A stretch of 35,072 bases of DNA from Gammaproteobacteria bacterium (GTDB lineage Bacteria; Pseudomonadota; Gammaproteobacteria; Steroidobacterales; Steroidobacteraceae), in the NCBI GenBank assembly GCA_005877965.1, contig VBNP01000012.1, forward strand, positions 1 through 35,072, read 5' to 3'. Under the pieces are notes generated by a model. It was not told the origin of the DNA, searched no databases, and saw only the letters and a list, made by a program, of their open reading frames with translations. This document shows positions 1 through 7,631 of this stretch, in pieces; position 1 is the first letter of the stretch, and every line of letters begins with the position of its first letter. A program made the translations under genes and the position numbers.

Positions 1-156
1 GGCGTCCTGGTGGTGAACCTTGCAGGTGAATCCGTGCGGTGGCAGCCACTTGGCCAGCGCGTCCGGATCGAGAAACGCTCGGTAGACCCGCTCTGGCGTA
101 GCGCGCAGCACACGATGAAGCCGGATGGTGTTGGTGCCTTTGGCGGTCGTCGACAT
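1..156 (-). CDS. SRPBCC / AHSA1-like domain protein, 5' part only
   Basis: The first 52 residues are visible; the rest lies beyond the left edge. The protein begins MSTTAKGTNTIRLHRVLRAT and continues with PERVYRAFLDPDALAKWLPP and a HGFTCKVHHQDA stretch. This is the typical opening of the START-like SRPBCC family related to the Hsp90 co-chaperone Aha1: a first beta strand, the helix with RVYRAFLDP, then the W-PP turn. These proteins bind small hydrophobic ligands in a helix-grip fold, and the ligand cannot be inferred. A strong GAGAGGAGA ribosome-binding site sits about 6 bases before the ATG at 156, which supports this start. The same frame stays open upstream to an ATG at 417 (see the next entry). 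Confidence 0.75.
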   Translation of the reverse strand, partial: MSTTAKGTNTIRLHRVLRATPERVYRAFLDPDALAKWLPPHGFTCKVHHQDA

Positions 157-417
157 GATTGCTTCTCCTCTCGAGTAATGCTTAAAGACGCGCAGACAAT
201 GATAGGGCGAGAGGTTGGCGGCAGCGACTTGCTCAGCGGCGGTAATCGGCTCAAGGAGCTTGGCCGCGGCGGCGGCCTCACCCGCCTGCAGGGTCCGCAG
301 GACCGTATCGAGGCGCTCCGCGGCACTGGCGGCTGCGTGCGGGGCCCCAGCCGCGCAGAGCGCGCCGCACACCAGCACCGCGAGCGCAAGGGTGGCGCAC
401 ACAACGATGAGTCGCAT
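157..417 (-). other. In-frame signal-peptide-like open frame upstream of the SRPBCC start
   Basis: An ATG at 417 opens 87 codons with no stop that run in frame into the SRPBCC ATG at 156. The N-terminus looks like a signal peptide: MRLIVVCATLALAVLVCGAL, then an Ala-rich cleavage region, then a predicted helix around ERLDTVLRTLQ. A helical stretch follows (AAEQVAAANLSPYHCLRVFK). An SRPBCC domain is normally cytoplasmic, so a real fusion would be odd. Possible readings are a small secreted protein whose stop was lost, a remnant, or a chance open frame in GC-rich DNA. The ribosome-binding site at 417 is weak, while that at 156 is strong, so I do not call this a gene. Confidence 0.3.
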
Positions 418-510
418 CCCAGGATGCTAGCGGACTCGAGGTCCGCGCCGGTTGCGGTTCTTGCGAACATACGGTCGGCAGGCGCTCCGCGCGCTCGCTC
501 TCCGAGGCCG

Positions 511-539
511 TTGACGCCGTGCTCGATGAGCGGCAGACT
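511..539 (+). promoter_or_regulatory. Candidate sigma-70 promoter for the cobalamin riboswitch/btuB transcript
   Basis: TTGACG at 511-516 is followed after 17 bases by CAGACT at 534-539. The -35 is good and the -10 is poor. A start near 546 would place the riboswitch at the 5' end of the RNA, which is the main support. The stretch from 418 to 510 shows nothing else I can name. Confidence 0.35.
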
Positions 540-551
540 GATGTTGCGTTC

Positions 552-740
552 AGGAGCTTGTCGACCTCACGGTCGCACGAGTGAAACGGGAAGCCGGTGA
601 AGCCGACGAAAGGCCAACCCGGCGCTGCCCCCGCAACGGTAAGTGAGTAAAAGCCGAGTCATGACGCCACTGCGCTTCGGCGTGGGAAGGCGACCCGGCA
701 GGATAGTTCCACTCACGAGCCCGTAGACCGACCTGCGACG
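552..740 (+). promoter_or_regulatory. Cobalamin (B12) riboswitch
   Basis: The conserved blocks of the cobalamin riboswitch occur in order: GAAACGGGAAGCCGGTG at about 583-599, GCTGCCCCCGCAACGGTAAG at 624-643, the B12-box-type GCCACTG at 665-671 followed by a CGGCGTGGGAAGGCG stretch, and the closing GCCCGTAGACCGACC near 719-733. It lies directly upstream of a B12 receptor and a cobalamin salvage operon, which fits its known role: adenosylcobalamin binding lowers expression of uptake and salvage genes. The outer edges are approximate. A separate downstream element (818-873) probably carries out the switch. Confidence 0.93.
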
Positions 741-817
741 CAGAGGCACGTGTTGCGGTGGGCAGCATCGGTGCGGAGCGGCCGGTGTCACTGCACTGCG
801 CATTCTCTGCATCGCTT

Positions 818-873
818 CCCATCCTCCACGTCGATCGGTCCGACACATGCACGGCGGGTGCATGGAGGGTGGG
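818..873 (+). promoter_or_regulatory. btuB: Ribosome-binding-site sequestering helix (riboswitch expression platform)
   Basis: CCCATCCTCCA at 818-828 can pair along all 11 positions (one G-U) with TGGAGGGTGGG at 863-873. The second arm is the Shine-Dalgarno sequence and ends right at the btuB ATG at 874. The loop is 34 bases. This would hide the ribosome-binding site and give translational control by the upstream riboswitch. The pairing is seen in the sequence; its coupling to ligand binding is inferred. Confidence 0.6.
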
Positions 874-2736
874 ATGGCTTTCTTGCGTACGCTCCGCGCT
901 GCCTCGCAGGTCTGCGTTCTCGGCGCTCTTCCGACATTCCTATTGGCCAGCGGCGCTGCACAGGCGCAGAGCGACGGGGCCACCGTCGTCGTTACGGCCA
1001 CGCGCACCAGTCAGTCGATTGAGGATGCGCTCAGCTCGGTGACGGTCATCACCCGAGCAGACATCCAGGCGCGCCAGGCTACGTCGGTACAGGAACTGCT
1101 GACCGGTGAGGCAGGCGTGCAAATTTCAAACAATGGGGGTCTCGGCAAGGCGACCGCGCTCTTCCTGCGCGGCACTGACGCGGACCAGGTGCTGGTGCTG
1201 GTCGACGGCGTCAAACTCACGTCCGCTACGCTCGGCACTACGGCTTTCGAGTACCTGCCGGTCGAGGAGATTGACCGCATCGAAATTGTTCGAGGTCCTC
1301 ACTCAAGCCTGTATGGCTCGGAAGCGGTCGGCGGGGTTATCCAGATCTTCACTCGCCGCGGACAGGGCGAGCCACTGCTGACGGCCAGCGCAGGCGGCGG
1401 CAGCCACAACACGGAGAATAGCAGCGCCGGTCTCTCCGGAAGCACAAAGGGTCTTTCCTACAGTGTTTCGAGTTCCTACCTCGGCGGTGAGGGCTACGCG
1501 TCGTGCCGCGGAACACCCGTTCCTCCGGGCGGGGGATGCTTTACTTTCGATTTCACGCCTGACGGTTTTCACGACGCCTCGCAGTCCGCTCGGATCGGGT
1601 ACGACTTCAGCGACACGGCGAACGCCGAGTTCACGGCGCTGCGTGCCCAGGGGGGCACCCGCTTCGCCGGGACGTTGGTCAATCACGAGAACTTCGTCCA
1701 GCAGACTGCCGGCGTGACGGCGCAGTGGTCGCCCCTGTCCTCCCTGCACCTGATGATGCATGCGGGCCTGTCGCAGGACGAGGCGACGGATGACCTGAAT
1801 TTCGTCCCGCAGAGTAGGTTCGACACCCGTCATTCCCAAGGCACCCTGCAGGCCGACTGGCAGCTGGCACCGCAGCACCTGCTGACACTCGGTACCGATG
1901 CGCAGCGCGATAGCGTGACGAGTTCGGTCGATTATGCCGTCAGTTCACGCCGCGACATCGGCGGCTTCCTCGAGTACCAGGGCGGGCTAGCCTCCGAGCG
2001 ATTCAGTATCAGCGCCCGACACGATAACAACGAGCAGTTCGGAGGTCAGGCGTCCGGAAGCGCGACATGGTCGCACCGCTTCGTTGGCGGGCCGCGGCTC
2101 ACCGCTTCGTTCGGCACGGCGTTCCGAGCGCCCACCTTTAACGAGCTCTACTATCCCTTTTTTGGCAATCCGGCGCTTCGGCCGGAGCACTCCCGCTCAG
2201 CGGAGCTCGGAATCGATGGTTCGCGCGGCGAGGCGCGGTGGTCGCTCCATACATTTGAGACCCGCATCACTGACCTGATCGCCTTCGACTCCACCTTCCT
2301 GCCGGCGAACATCGAGACGGCGGTTATTCGCGGCGCCGAAGGCCAGCTGGCCGCTCGGCGGGCAGGATCGACACTGTCGCTTATCATCACGTGGCTCGAC
2401 CCCCGCAATCGCACACCCGCATCGGCTGAGGGCGGCAAGCTCTTGCCGCGCCGAGCCACGCTGAGTGGCCGCCTGGACCTCGGCCACCAATGGGCGAGCG
2501 CGTGCTTCATGGCGCGCTTGAACGCAGTCGGGCCGCGCTTCGAGGATCTTGCAAACACTCAGCGGCTCGGCGGCTACCTGACACTCGACTTCCTCGGCTG
2601 TTGGGCGCCGGCGCGGCAGTGGTCAGTGGAGGCGAAGGTCGCCAATGTCAGTGGGCGCCACTACGAAACGGCTGAGTTCTACCCGCAAGACGGTCGCACA
2701 GGGTGGATCACCCTGCGCTATCACCCATCCCGCTAG
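874..2736 (+). CDS. btuB: TonB-dependent vitamin B12 outer-membrane receptor BtuB
   Basis: A 620-residue outer-membrane receptor that imports cobalamin using TonB energy. A signal peptide (MAFLRTLRAASQ to GAAQAQS) is followed by a TonB-box-like DGATVVVTATRT and a plug domain with the usual motifs (SVQELLTGEAGVQI, LFLRGTDADQVLVLVDGVKL, EIDRIEIVRGPHSSLYGSEA, GGVIQIFTRRG). A beta barrel fills the rest, including FRAPTFNELYYPFFGNPALRPE, and ends in the final strand GRTGWITLRYHPSR. In-frame ATGs also exist at 847 and 862. I chose 874 because GGAGG lies 5 bases upstream and the signal peptide begins there. The cobalamin riboswitch and salvage genes identify the substrate as a cobalamin or cobinamide. 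Confidence 0.9.
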   Translation: MAFLRTLRAASQVCVLGALPTFLLASGAAQAQSDGATVVVTATRTSQSIEDALSSVTVITRADIQARQATSVQELLTGEAGVQISNNGGLGKATALFLRGTDADQVLVLVDGVKLTSATLGTTAFEYLPVEEIDRIEIVRGPHSSLYGSEAVGGVIQIFTRRGQGEPLLTASAGGGSHNTENSSAGLSGSTKGLSYSVSSSYLGGEGYASCRGTPVPPGGGCFTFDFTPDGFHDASQSARIGYDFSDTANAEFTALRAQGGTRFAGTLVNHENFVQQTAGVTAQWSPLSSLHLMMHAGLSQDEATDDLNFVPQSRFDTRHSQGTLQADWQLAPQHLLTLGTDAQRDSVTSSVDYAVSSRRDIGGFLEYQGGLASERFSISARHDNNEQFGGQASGSATWSHRFVGGPRLTASFGTAFRAPTFNELYYPFFGNPALRPEHSRSAELGIDGSRGEARWSLHTFETRITDLIAFDSTFLPANIETAVIRGAEGQLAARRAGSTLSLIITWLDPRNRTPASAEGGKLLPRRATLSGRLDLGHQWASACFMARLNAVGPRFEDLANTQRLGGYLTLDFLGCWAPARQWSVEAKVANVSGRHYETAEFYPQDGRTGWITLRYHPSR

Positions 2737-2755
2737 CTCACCGGAGGAATCCACG

Positions 2756-3340
2756 ATGAACCTGCCTGAACCTTCGCGCGACCTCATCACGGGCGTTGCT
2801 CTGATCGCGCTGCTCGCAATGACCCGTATCGGCCATTTCGGCGGCATCGCCACGCCACCGGACGCCTCGCTCGCCGTCTTCTTCCTGCTCGGCCTGTGGA
2901 TCGCCTCTTCCCGATGGCTCGTCGTCGCCCTGCTTGCCGCCGTCGCTAGCGATGCACTCGCGATCGCGCAAGGTGTCGGCAGTTACTGCATCACCCCGGC
3001 GTACCCGTTCCTGATTCCGACCTACGGGGTCCTCTGGGGAGCGGGTCGCGCGACTTGCCTCTACGCCGAACGCCGGCGTGGATGGCCGCGCGGCCTCGCA
3101 CTCGGCGTCGCCCTCCTGACGAGCGCCACCAGCGCCTTTGTGCTCTCGAATGCAAGCTTTTATGCGTTCTCGGGCTACTTCAAGGCGATGCCGGTCGGAG
3201 ATTTCGCGCGCGCCGTGAACCCGTACTTGCGACCGTACTTAGCCGGAGCCGCGGCGTACGTCGCAGTCGCGATCGTCTGTCGGCGACTCCTGCTCGGGCC
3301 CGAACGCGAGTCAGCCGGGTCGGCCGCGTCGAAGCCGTGA
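2756..3340 (+). CDS. btuM: BtuM-like cobalamin membrane transporter (ECF S-component type)
   Basis: A 194-residue integral membrane protein with about six hydrophobic segments, 19 bases after btuB and preceded by a CCGGAGGAA ribosome-binding site. Size, topology, riboswitch control and position next to btuB match the BtuM family, whose Thiobacillus denitrificans member binds and decyanates cobalamin through a cysteine near residue 80 and acts without a dedicated ECF module. Here Cys78 lies in GVGSYCITPAYPFLIPTYG, a matching position. No ECF ATPase or T-component gene is nearby, also as in BtuM. The assignment rests on context, length and this cysteine rather than an alignment. It could instead be another small B12-linked membrane family. 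Confidence 0.65.
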   Translation: MNLPEPSRDLITGVALIALLAMTRIGHFGGIATPPDASLAVFFLLGLWIASSRWLVVALLAAVASDALAIAQGVGSYCITPAYPFLIPTYGVLWGAGRATCLYAERRRGWPRGLALGVALLTSATSAFVLSNASFYAFSGYFKAMPVGDFARAVNPYLRPYLAGAAAYVAVAIVCRRLLLGPERESAGSAASKP

Positions 3341-3384
3341 AGCATCGGTCGCGGGGCGCAGTTGGCTGATGAGGACACCGGCCT

Positions 3385-3903
3385 GTGAAAACGCTCGTCG
3401 TGGGTGGCGTGCGGTCAGGAAAAAGCCGCTATGCGGAAACGCTCGCGCGCGCCCATGGTGGCCCGGTCACCGTGATCGCTACCGCCACCGCCGATGACGA
3501 GGAGATGCGCGCGCGGATCACGGCACACCGGGCGCGACGCCCTGCCGAGTGGACCGTCGTTGAGGAACCCATCTGCCTCGCCGATGCGCTTCGCGCCGCG
3601 GCGAGCCCGAGCGGCATCGTCGTCATCGAATGCCTGACGCTGTGGCTCGCGAACCTTCTGTCGTCCCCACGCGCCGCAGACCTCGAGCCGCAGCGGAACG
3701 CGCTCCTCGACACCGTGGCGAGCCTCGCTGGAGATCAAGTCTTCGTCAGTAACGAGGTCGGCCAAGGCGTCATCCCTGTGAACGCTCTCGCGCGCAGGTT
3801 CGCGGACGAAGCCGGTCAGCTGCACCAGCGCCTGGCGGTGCGGTGCGAGCGTGTCGTGCTAATGGCGGCAGGACTGCCGCTCATCCTCAAGGAATTCCCA
3901 TGA
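3385..3903 (+). CDS. cobU: Adenosylcobinamide kinase / adenosylcobinamide-phosphate guanylyltransferase CobU (CobP)
   Basis: A 172-residue cytoplasmic enzyme that phosphorylates adenosylcobinamide and then transfers GMP to make adenosylcobinamide-GDP, the activated form used by CobS. The P-loop GGVRSGKS is at residues 7-14. Next come the family signature around TATADDEEMRARITAHRARR, then PAEWTVVEEP, VIECLTLWLANLL, VSNEVGQGVIP and FADEAGQLHQRLA, all expected in CobU/CobP. Length is normal (about 170-180). It starts with GTG, 44 bases after the BtuM-like gene, and its TGA overlaps the cobT ATG as ATGA, so the two are probably translationally coupled. Confidence 0.93.
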   Translation: MKTLVVGGVRSGKSRYAETLARAHGGPVTVIATATADDEEMRARITAHRARRPAEWTVVEEPICLADALRAAASPSGIVVIECLTLWLANLLSSPRAADLEPQRNALLDTVASLAGDQVFVSNEVGQGVIPVNALARRFADEAGQLHQRLAVRCERVVLMAAGLPLILKEFP

Positions 3904-5003
3904 GCTCGAGGCCCTTGTCAGCGCCCCTTCAACAGCGCCGCGCGGATGCGGTCGGCAACAATTCAGGCCGCAGGCCCGTTGCCGCAGTGGATGAAGCAAG
4001 CAGGGCCGCCGCCAACCATCGCCTGGACCTCCTGACCAAGCCGCAGGGCGCTCTGGGGCGACTCGAGCCGCTGGCCGCTCAGCTCTGCGCCGTATTCCAC
4101 ACGCTGCATCCCACGATCGAGCAGCCTGTAGCTCTGGTATTCGCCGGCGATCACGGAGTCGCCGACCATGGCGTCAGCGCCTACCCGCGCGTGGTTACGA
4201 TGCAGATGGTCATGAACTTTCTCTCCGGGGGCGCGGCGATCAGCGTGCTGACGAAGGCGCAGGGCATTGACCTGTGGATCGTTGATGCTGGAATTGACGG
4301 CGATCTCCCGTCCCACCCCAAGCTCATCGACGCAAAGGTGCGGCGTGGCACGCGCGATATGGTGGTCGAGCCGGCCCTGACTACCGAGGAATGCGAGCGC
4401 GCACTGCGACTTGGCGCCGAGGTCGTCGCCGAGGTCATTTCTCCGCCATCGAACACGGTCTTGCTGGGCGAGATGGGCATCGGCAATACGGCGTCGGCCG
4501 CTCTGCTCATGCACGGGCTCACTGGGATCCCCCTTGACGATTGCATAGGCCGAGGGACAGGTCTCGACGATCGGGGCCTTGCGCGCAAGAGAGCCGTGCT
4601 CGCCTCGGCGTGGGCCCGGTGTGCACCACCCCGGAGGCCATCGGAGCTGTTGAGCGAGTTCGGTGGCTGCGAGATCGCGATGTTGGCTGGGGCGGCGCTG
4701 GCCGCTGCATCGCGCGGCTTGCTGGTACTGGTCGACGGCTTCACGGTGACGGTCGCAGTGGCGTTGGCCGCGCAACTTGACCGGCATGTGCTCGATTACT
4801 GTGTGTTCGCCCACTGCTCGGCCGAGCACGCTCACCGCGCGCTGCTCGCGCATCTGCGGGTGGAGGCGCTACTGAATCTGGACATGCGCCTGGGGGAAGG
4901 GACCGGAGCCGCGATGGCGATGCCCCTGGTGCGTGCGGCGATCGCCCTGTTGACCGAAATGGCGACATTTGATGACGCGGGCGTGAGCGGGAAACCGGCA
5001 TGA
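3900..5003 (+). CDS. cobT: Nicotinate-nucleotide--dimethylbenzimidazole phosphoribosyltransferase CobT
   Basis: A 367-residue enzyme that makes alpha-ribazole phosphate, the lower-ligand nucleotide joined to the corrin ring by CobS. Visible family motifs are LTKPQGALGRLE (46-56), FAGDHGVADHGVSAYP (81-96), LLGEMGIGNTASAAL (188-202), GRGTGLDD (217-224) and LGEGTGAAMA (331-340), whose Glu333 corresponds to the catalytic base. The ATG at 3900 overlaps the cobU stop, and its own TGA overlaps the next ATG at 5000. About 30 residues precede the conserved core, slightly more than usual. No bluB for dimethylbenzimidazole synthesis is seen here, so the base must come from elsewhere. Confidence 0.93.
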   Translation: MSSRPLSAPLQQRRADAVGNNSGRRPVAAVDEASRAAANHRLDLLTKPQGALGRLEPLAAQLCAVFHTLHPTIEQPVALVFAGDHGVADHGVSAYPRVVTMQMVMNFLSGGAAISVLTKAQGIDLWIVDAGIDGDLPSHPKLIDAKVRRGTRDMVVEPALTTEECERALRLGAEVVAEVISPPSNTVLLGEMGIGNTASAALLMHGLTGIPLDDCIGRGTGLDDRGLARKRAVLASAWARCAPPRRPSELLSEFGGCEIAMLAGAALAAASRGLLVLVDGFTVTVAVALAAQLDRHVLDYCVFAHCSAEHAHRALLAHLRVEALLNLDMRLGEGTGAAMAMPLVRAAIALLTEMATFDDAGVSGKPA

Positions 5004-5680
5004 GCGCCATTCGCCAGGCGCTTTGCTCCTGGAGCGGCGGGAAGGACTCGTGCCTCGCGATGCACGTCGCGACCGAGCAAGGGTTCAACGTGACCATGCT
5101 CGTCGCCATGTTCGAGGAGGCGGCTGACCGCAGTCGATCCCACGCCCTTCCCGAGTCCCTCGTCCGCGCACAGGCGCAATCGCTTGGGGTGGAACTCCTG
5201 ACACCTCGAGCCGATTGGGCGCGGTACGAGGCCGCGTTCGTCGAGACGCTGGCTCGCGCACATGGTCGGGGGATCGAGCACGCCATATTTGGCGATATTG
5301 ACCTGATCCCCCATCGGGAGTGGGAAGAGAAGGTCTGTGCCCGAGCGCACATGACCGCACACTTGCCACTGTGGGGACGGCCAAGACCGGTGGTCGTCGA
5401 TGAGGTGCTGCGCAGGGACATCAAGGCTCTCTGCGTATGCGTCAACACGCGTTGGCTCCCGCAATCATTCTGCGGCAGGCCGTACGATCGGCAGTTCATC
5501 GCCGATCTTCCCGAGGGCGTCGATGCCTGCGGCGAGAACGGCGAGTTCCATACGTTCGTCACCCACGCACCCAGGTTCCGGTGGCCCGTTCCCGCAGTCG
5601 TCAGCGGCTTGCGTAGTTATACGGGTCCTCCTGAGTACGGTGGCGACCAGTTCTGGTTCGCGGAGCTCGCCGGTGCCTGA
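5000..5680 (+). CDS. DUF71/COG2102 ATP-pyrophosphatase of the B12-salvage subgroup (diphthine--ammonia ligase homologue)
   Basis: A 226-residue PP-loop ATP pyrophosphatase. The nucleotide-binding motif is SWSGGKDS at residues 10-17, and the conserved C-terminal family motif appears as CGENGEFHTFV near 178-188. Archaeal and eukaryotic members (Dph6) amidate diphthine, but bacteria lack diphthamide. Bacterial members found with cobalamin genes have been predicted by comparative genomics to act in B12 salvage, perhaps on amide groups of the corrinoid. Here the gene sits inside the operon with ATGA coupling to cobT and directly before cobS, which strongly supports a corrinoid role. The exact reaction is unknown. 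Databases would probably label it diphthine--ammonia ligase or adenine nucleotide alpha hydrolase. Confidence 0.85.
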   Translation: MSAIRQALCSWSGGKDSCLAMHVATEQGFNVTMLVAMFEEAADRSRSHALPESLVRAQAQSLGVELLTPRADWARYEAAFVETLARAHGRGIEHAIFGDIDLIPHREWEEKVCARAHMTAHLPLWGRPRPVVVDEVLRRDIKALCVCVNTRWLPQSFCGRPYDRQFIADLPEGVDACGENGEFHTFVTHAPRFRWPVPAVVSGLRSYTGPPEYGGDQFWFAELAGA

Positions 5681-5684
5681 AGCA

Positions 5685-6458
5685 ATGCCCGCCGCCAGGC
5701 GCGAGCTGATCCGGCTCTTCGCAGCGATCCAGTTCTTTACCCGCCTACCCGTGCCGGCGTGGGTGGGGCACTCCGAGGAGCACTTGCGCGGCGCGATCCA
5801 TTACCTTCCCGTGATCGGGCTCATGGTCGGCTGTACCGGCGCTGCTACGTTGCTGCTGGGCTCGCTCCTCTGGCCACCTCTGGTCGCAGTGGTTGTGAGC
5901 AGCGCTACCACGATCCTCTTGACCGGTGCGCTGCACGAGGATGGGTTGGCCGATGCCATCGATGGACTGGGCGGCGGGCAGACCCGCGACCAAGCACTGG
6001 CGATCATGAAAGATCCGCGCGCTGGAGTCTTTGGTGCATTGGCCTTAGGTCTCGCCCTCCTCCTCAAGGTGAGTTGCTTGCAAGCCGTGCTGCCCGCCCG
6101 CGCGGCACAGCTCCTGGTGTCCGGCCACGCCTTCAGCCGCTTCGGCGTCGTCGCATTGATGGCCTGTCTCCCGTACGCTCGCGCAACCGGCGCTTCGCGT
6201 GCACGTCCGTTTGCGCAGGATGTCTCCAGCCTGTCAATTGCAGTCGCAGGCCTCGCCGCGATCGCCCCTCTCACTCTACTGGGAACGCCGGCGCTCGGAG
6301 GCGCGGGCGCCGCTGCAGTGGTAGGTGGCATTTGGGGGCTGCTCCTGCGCAGGCGCCTCGGCGGCTATACCGGTGACAGCATGGGCGCCGGTCAGCAGCT
6401 GATGGAGCTGGGGTTCTATCTCGGCGCAATCGCGCGGCTCCCGTCGTGGGCTTGGTGA
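5685..6458 (+). CDS. cobS: Adenosylcobinamide-GDP ribazoletransferase CobS (cobalamin synthase)
   Basis: A 257-residue inner-membrane enzyme that joins adenosylcobinamide-GDP and alpha-ribazole (phosphate), the last major step of nucleotide-loop assembly. Diagnostic motifs are AIQFFTRLPVP near the N-terminus, the metal-binding HEDGLADAIDGLGGG around residue 85, and KDPRAGVFGALAL, with several hydrophobic helices and GGYTGDSMGA near the C-terminus. The ATG at 5685 lies 4 bases after the preceding stop. A GTG at 5673, in frame and overlapping the previous gene, is an alternative start. This is the last gene of the riboswitch-led operon. Confidence 0.92.
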   Translation: MPAARRELIRLFAAIQFFTRLPVPAWVGHSEEHLRGAIHYLPVIGLMVGCTGAATLLLGSLLWPPLVAVVVSSATTILLTGALHEDGLADAIDGLGGGQTRDQALAIMKDPRAGVFGALALGLALLLKVSCLQAVLPARAAQLLVSGHAFSRFGVVALMACLPYARATGASRARPFAQDVSSLSIAVAGLAAIAPLTLLGTPALGGAGAAAVVGGIWGLLLRRRLGGYTGDSMGAGQQLMELGFYLGAIARLPSWAW

Positions 6459-6503
6459 GGCTCCACAAGCCGCGGCAGAGCTGCGAGGCGTTCCGGGGTC
6501 CAT

Positions 6504-6537
6504 CTCTGGCGTCCGCTCGAGTATCTTGGCGCCAGAG
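6504..6537 (+). repeat. Inverted repeat after cobS
   Basis: CTCTGGCG (6504-6511) and CGCCAGAG (6530-6537) are perfect 8-base arms separated by 18 bases, 46 bases past the cobS stop. No T-run follows, so it is not a standard intrinsic terminator. It may still mark the end of the operon or a regulator site for the next gene. Confidence 0.3.
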
Positions 6538-6655
6538 TGCTCGGGGATCATGTCTCGATGAGGACACTGGTGTTGCTGCGCGACGCAGTTCTCAGTAACC
6601 AGCCACGATGCGTGCTTAAGATCAACCAGGCGAGAAGTACGCGAGCGTCGCTCGG

Positions 6656-7366
6656 ATGCCCACGACTGAACACATCCTGCTCGAGTCGGACTTGCGGCAG
6701 GTGCCGGACCTTCGGGACGCGCGGACGGTCCACGCGCGCATCGAGTTCCGCAGCCGACTGCGCAGACGCGTCCTGCAGCTTGAGATCATCGACTACTACT
6801 ATCTTTCCGTACGCTCGCACTCACGCTCCATACTGCTCGAGTACGTCCTCGATCTGCGGTTCGTCGATGCGCCACGGCGGTTGAGGCGCATCGCATGGCG
6901 ATGGATCACCTTCTCGCTGCTATTAATAGCCCTGGCGTTAGGGATCGCTTCGCGGCTCGACTCCTCGGCGATCCCCTGGTGGCAGCACCACTGGCTTGCG
7001 GTGTGGGTCACCCTCATAGTGGTATGGGCATTCGCGACGCTTGTGAGCGTGTACAGGACCACTGAGACAGTGAGTCTGTTCAGTACCCACGGCGCGGCGA
7101 GATTGCTGGAATGCACCGGCGGCCTTGGAACCTTCCATGGCTTTCGGCATTTCATGCGAAAGCTCGCGGCGCACATTCGGCTCGCGTCGGCGGCGCGCCG
7201 ACGCACCAAAGCCGAGCACCTCCGGGACGAAATGCGCGAGCATCTCCGCCTCAAGGAACTCGGGGTGCTGTCTGCAGGGGAGTACGAGACAGCCAAGGCG
7301 CGCATCCTCAACCAACACTCTCCCGCCGCGCAGCCACCTCCCGCTCGTGCCTCAACAAGCTCGTGA
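6656..7366 (+). CDS. Two-helix membrane protein with C-terminal SHOCT-like domain, unknown function
   Basis: A 236-residue protein I do not recognise as a whole. An N-terminal soluble part (1-80, rich in Arg, with YYYLSVRSHSRSILLEYVLD) is followed by two membrane helices near 85-104 (WITFSLLLIALALGIASRL) and 115-136 (LAVWVTLIVVWAFATLVSVY). The cytoplasmic C-terminus ends in a SHOCT-type short helical pair (LRLKELGVLSAGEYETAKARIL, about 197-218), a motif common at the ends of bacterial membrane proteins and thought to aid oligomerisation. The ribosome-binding site is weak. A possible promoter, TTGCTG with TAACCA 17 bases later, lies upstream near 6573-6601. No functional partner is evident. 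Confidence 0.65.
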   Translation: MPTTEHILLESDLRQVPDLRDARTVHARIEFRSRLRRRVLQLEIIDYYYLSVRSHSRSILLEYVLDLRFVDAPRRLRRIAWRWITFSLLLIALALGIASRLDSSAIPWWQHHWLAVWVTLIVVWAFATLVSVYRTTETVSLFSTHGAARLLECTGGLGTFHGFRHFMRKLAAHIRLASAARRRTKAEHLRDEMREHLRLKELGVLSAGEYETAKARILNQHSPAAQPPPARASTSS

Positions 7367-7425
7367 GCAGGCCACCCTGAGTTCGCGATCGGTGGCGCTC
7401 GCTTGCGCCGCGGCGCCGTGGCAGA

Positions 7426-7566
7426 CTACCCGCGCGCCGCAAGCGCACTGGCGGCCTCGGCCTGATAGCGCACGACATGCTGCCGCGCGTCATAATCCAT
7501 GACCAGAATCTCAGCGGCGGTCAGCAGCAGCGCGGCAAGCAGCGCGACCAAATTGGTGACTTTCAT
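7426..7566 (-). CDS. 46-residue small membrane or secreted protein
   Basis: The ATG at 7566 is preceded by a clear GAGGAGCCGGATC ribosome-binding site. The product starts MKVTNLVALLAALLLTAAEI, a single hydrophobic helix, followed by a charged tail LVMDYDARQHVVRYQAEAAS and LAARG before TAG. Its hydrophobic N-terminus could be a membrane anchor or an uncleaved signal. It is divergent from the LysR gene, with 65 bases between the two starts, so the regulator may control it. The family is unknown. Strong ribosome-binding site and sensible residue composition argue that it is translated. Confidence 0.6.
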   Translation of the reverse strand: MKVTNLVALLAALLLTAAEILVMDYDARQHVVRYQAEAASALAARG

Positions 7567-7631
7567 GATCCGGCTCCTCGTGTAGTCCATGGCGCGCAGT
7601 GTTCACCCCCCGCGCCCGACCAGCAAACGCG

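Noticed and set aside
5000..5680. Taking the DUF71 protein as a true diphthine--ammonia ligase
   Set aside because: Bacteria lack diphthamide-modified EF-2, and the gene is coupled to cobT and cobS.
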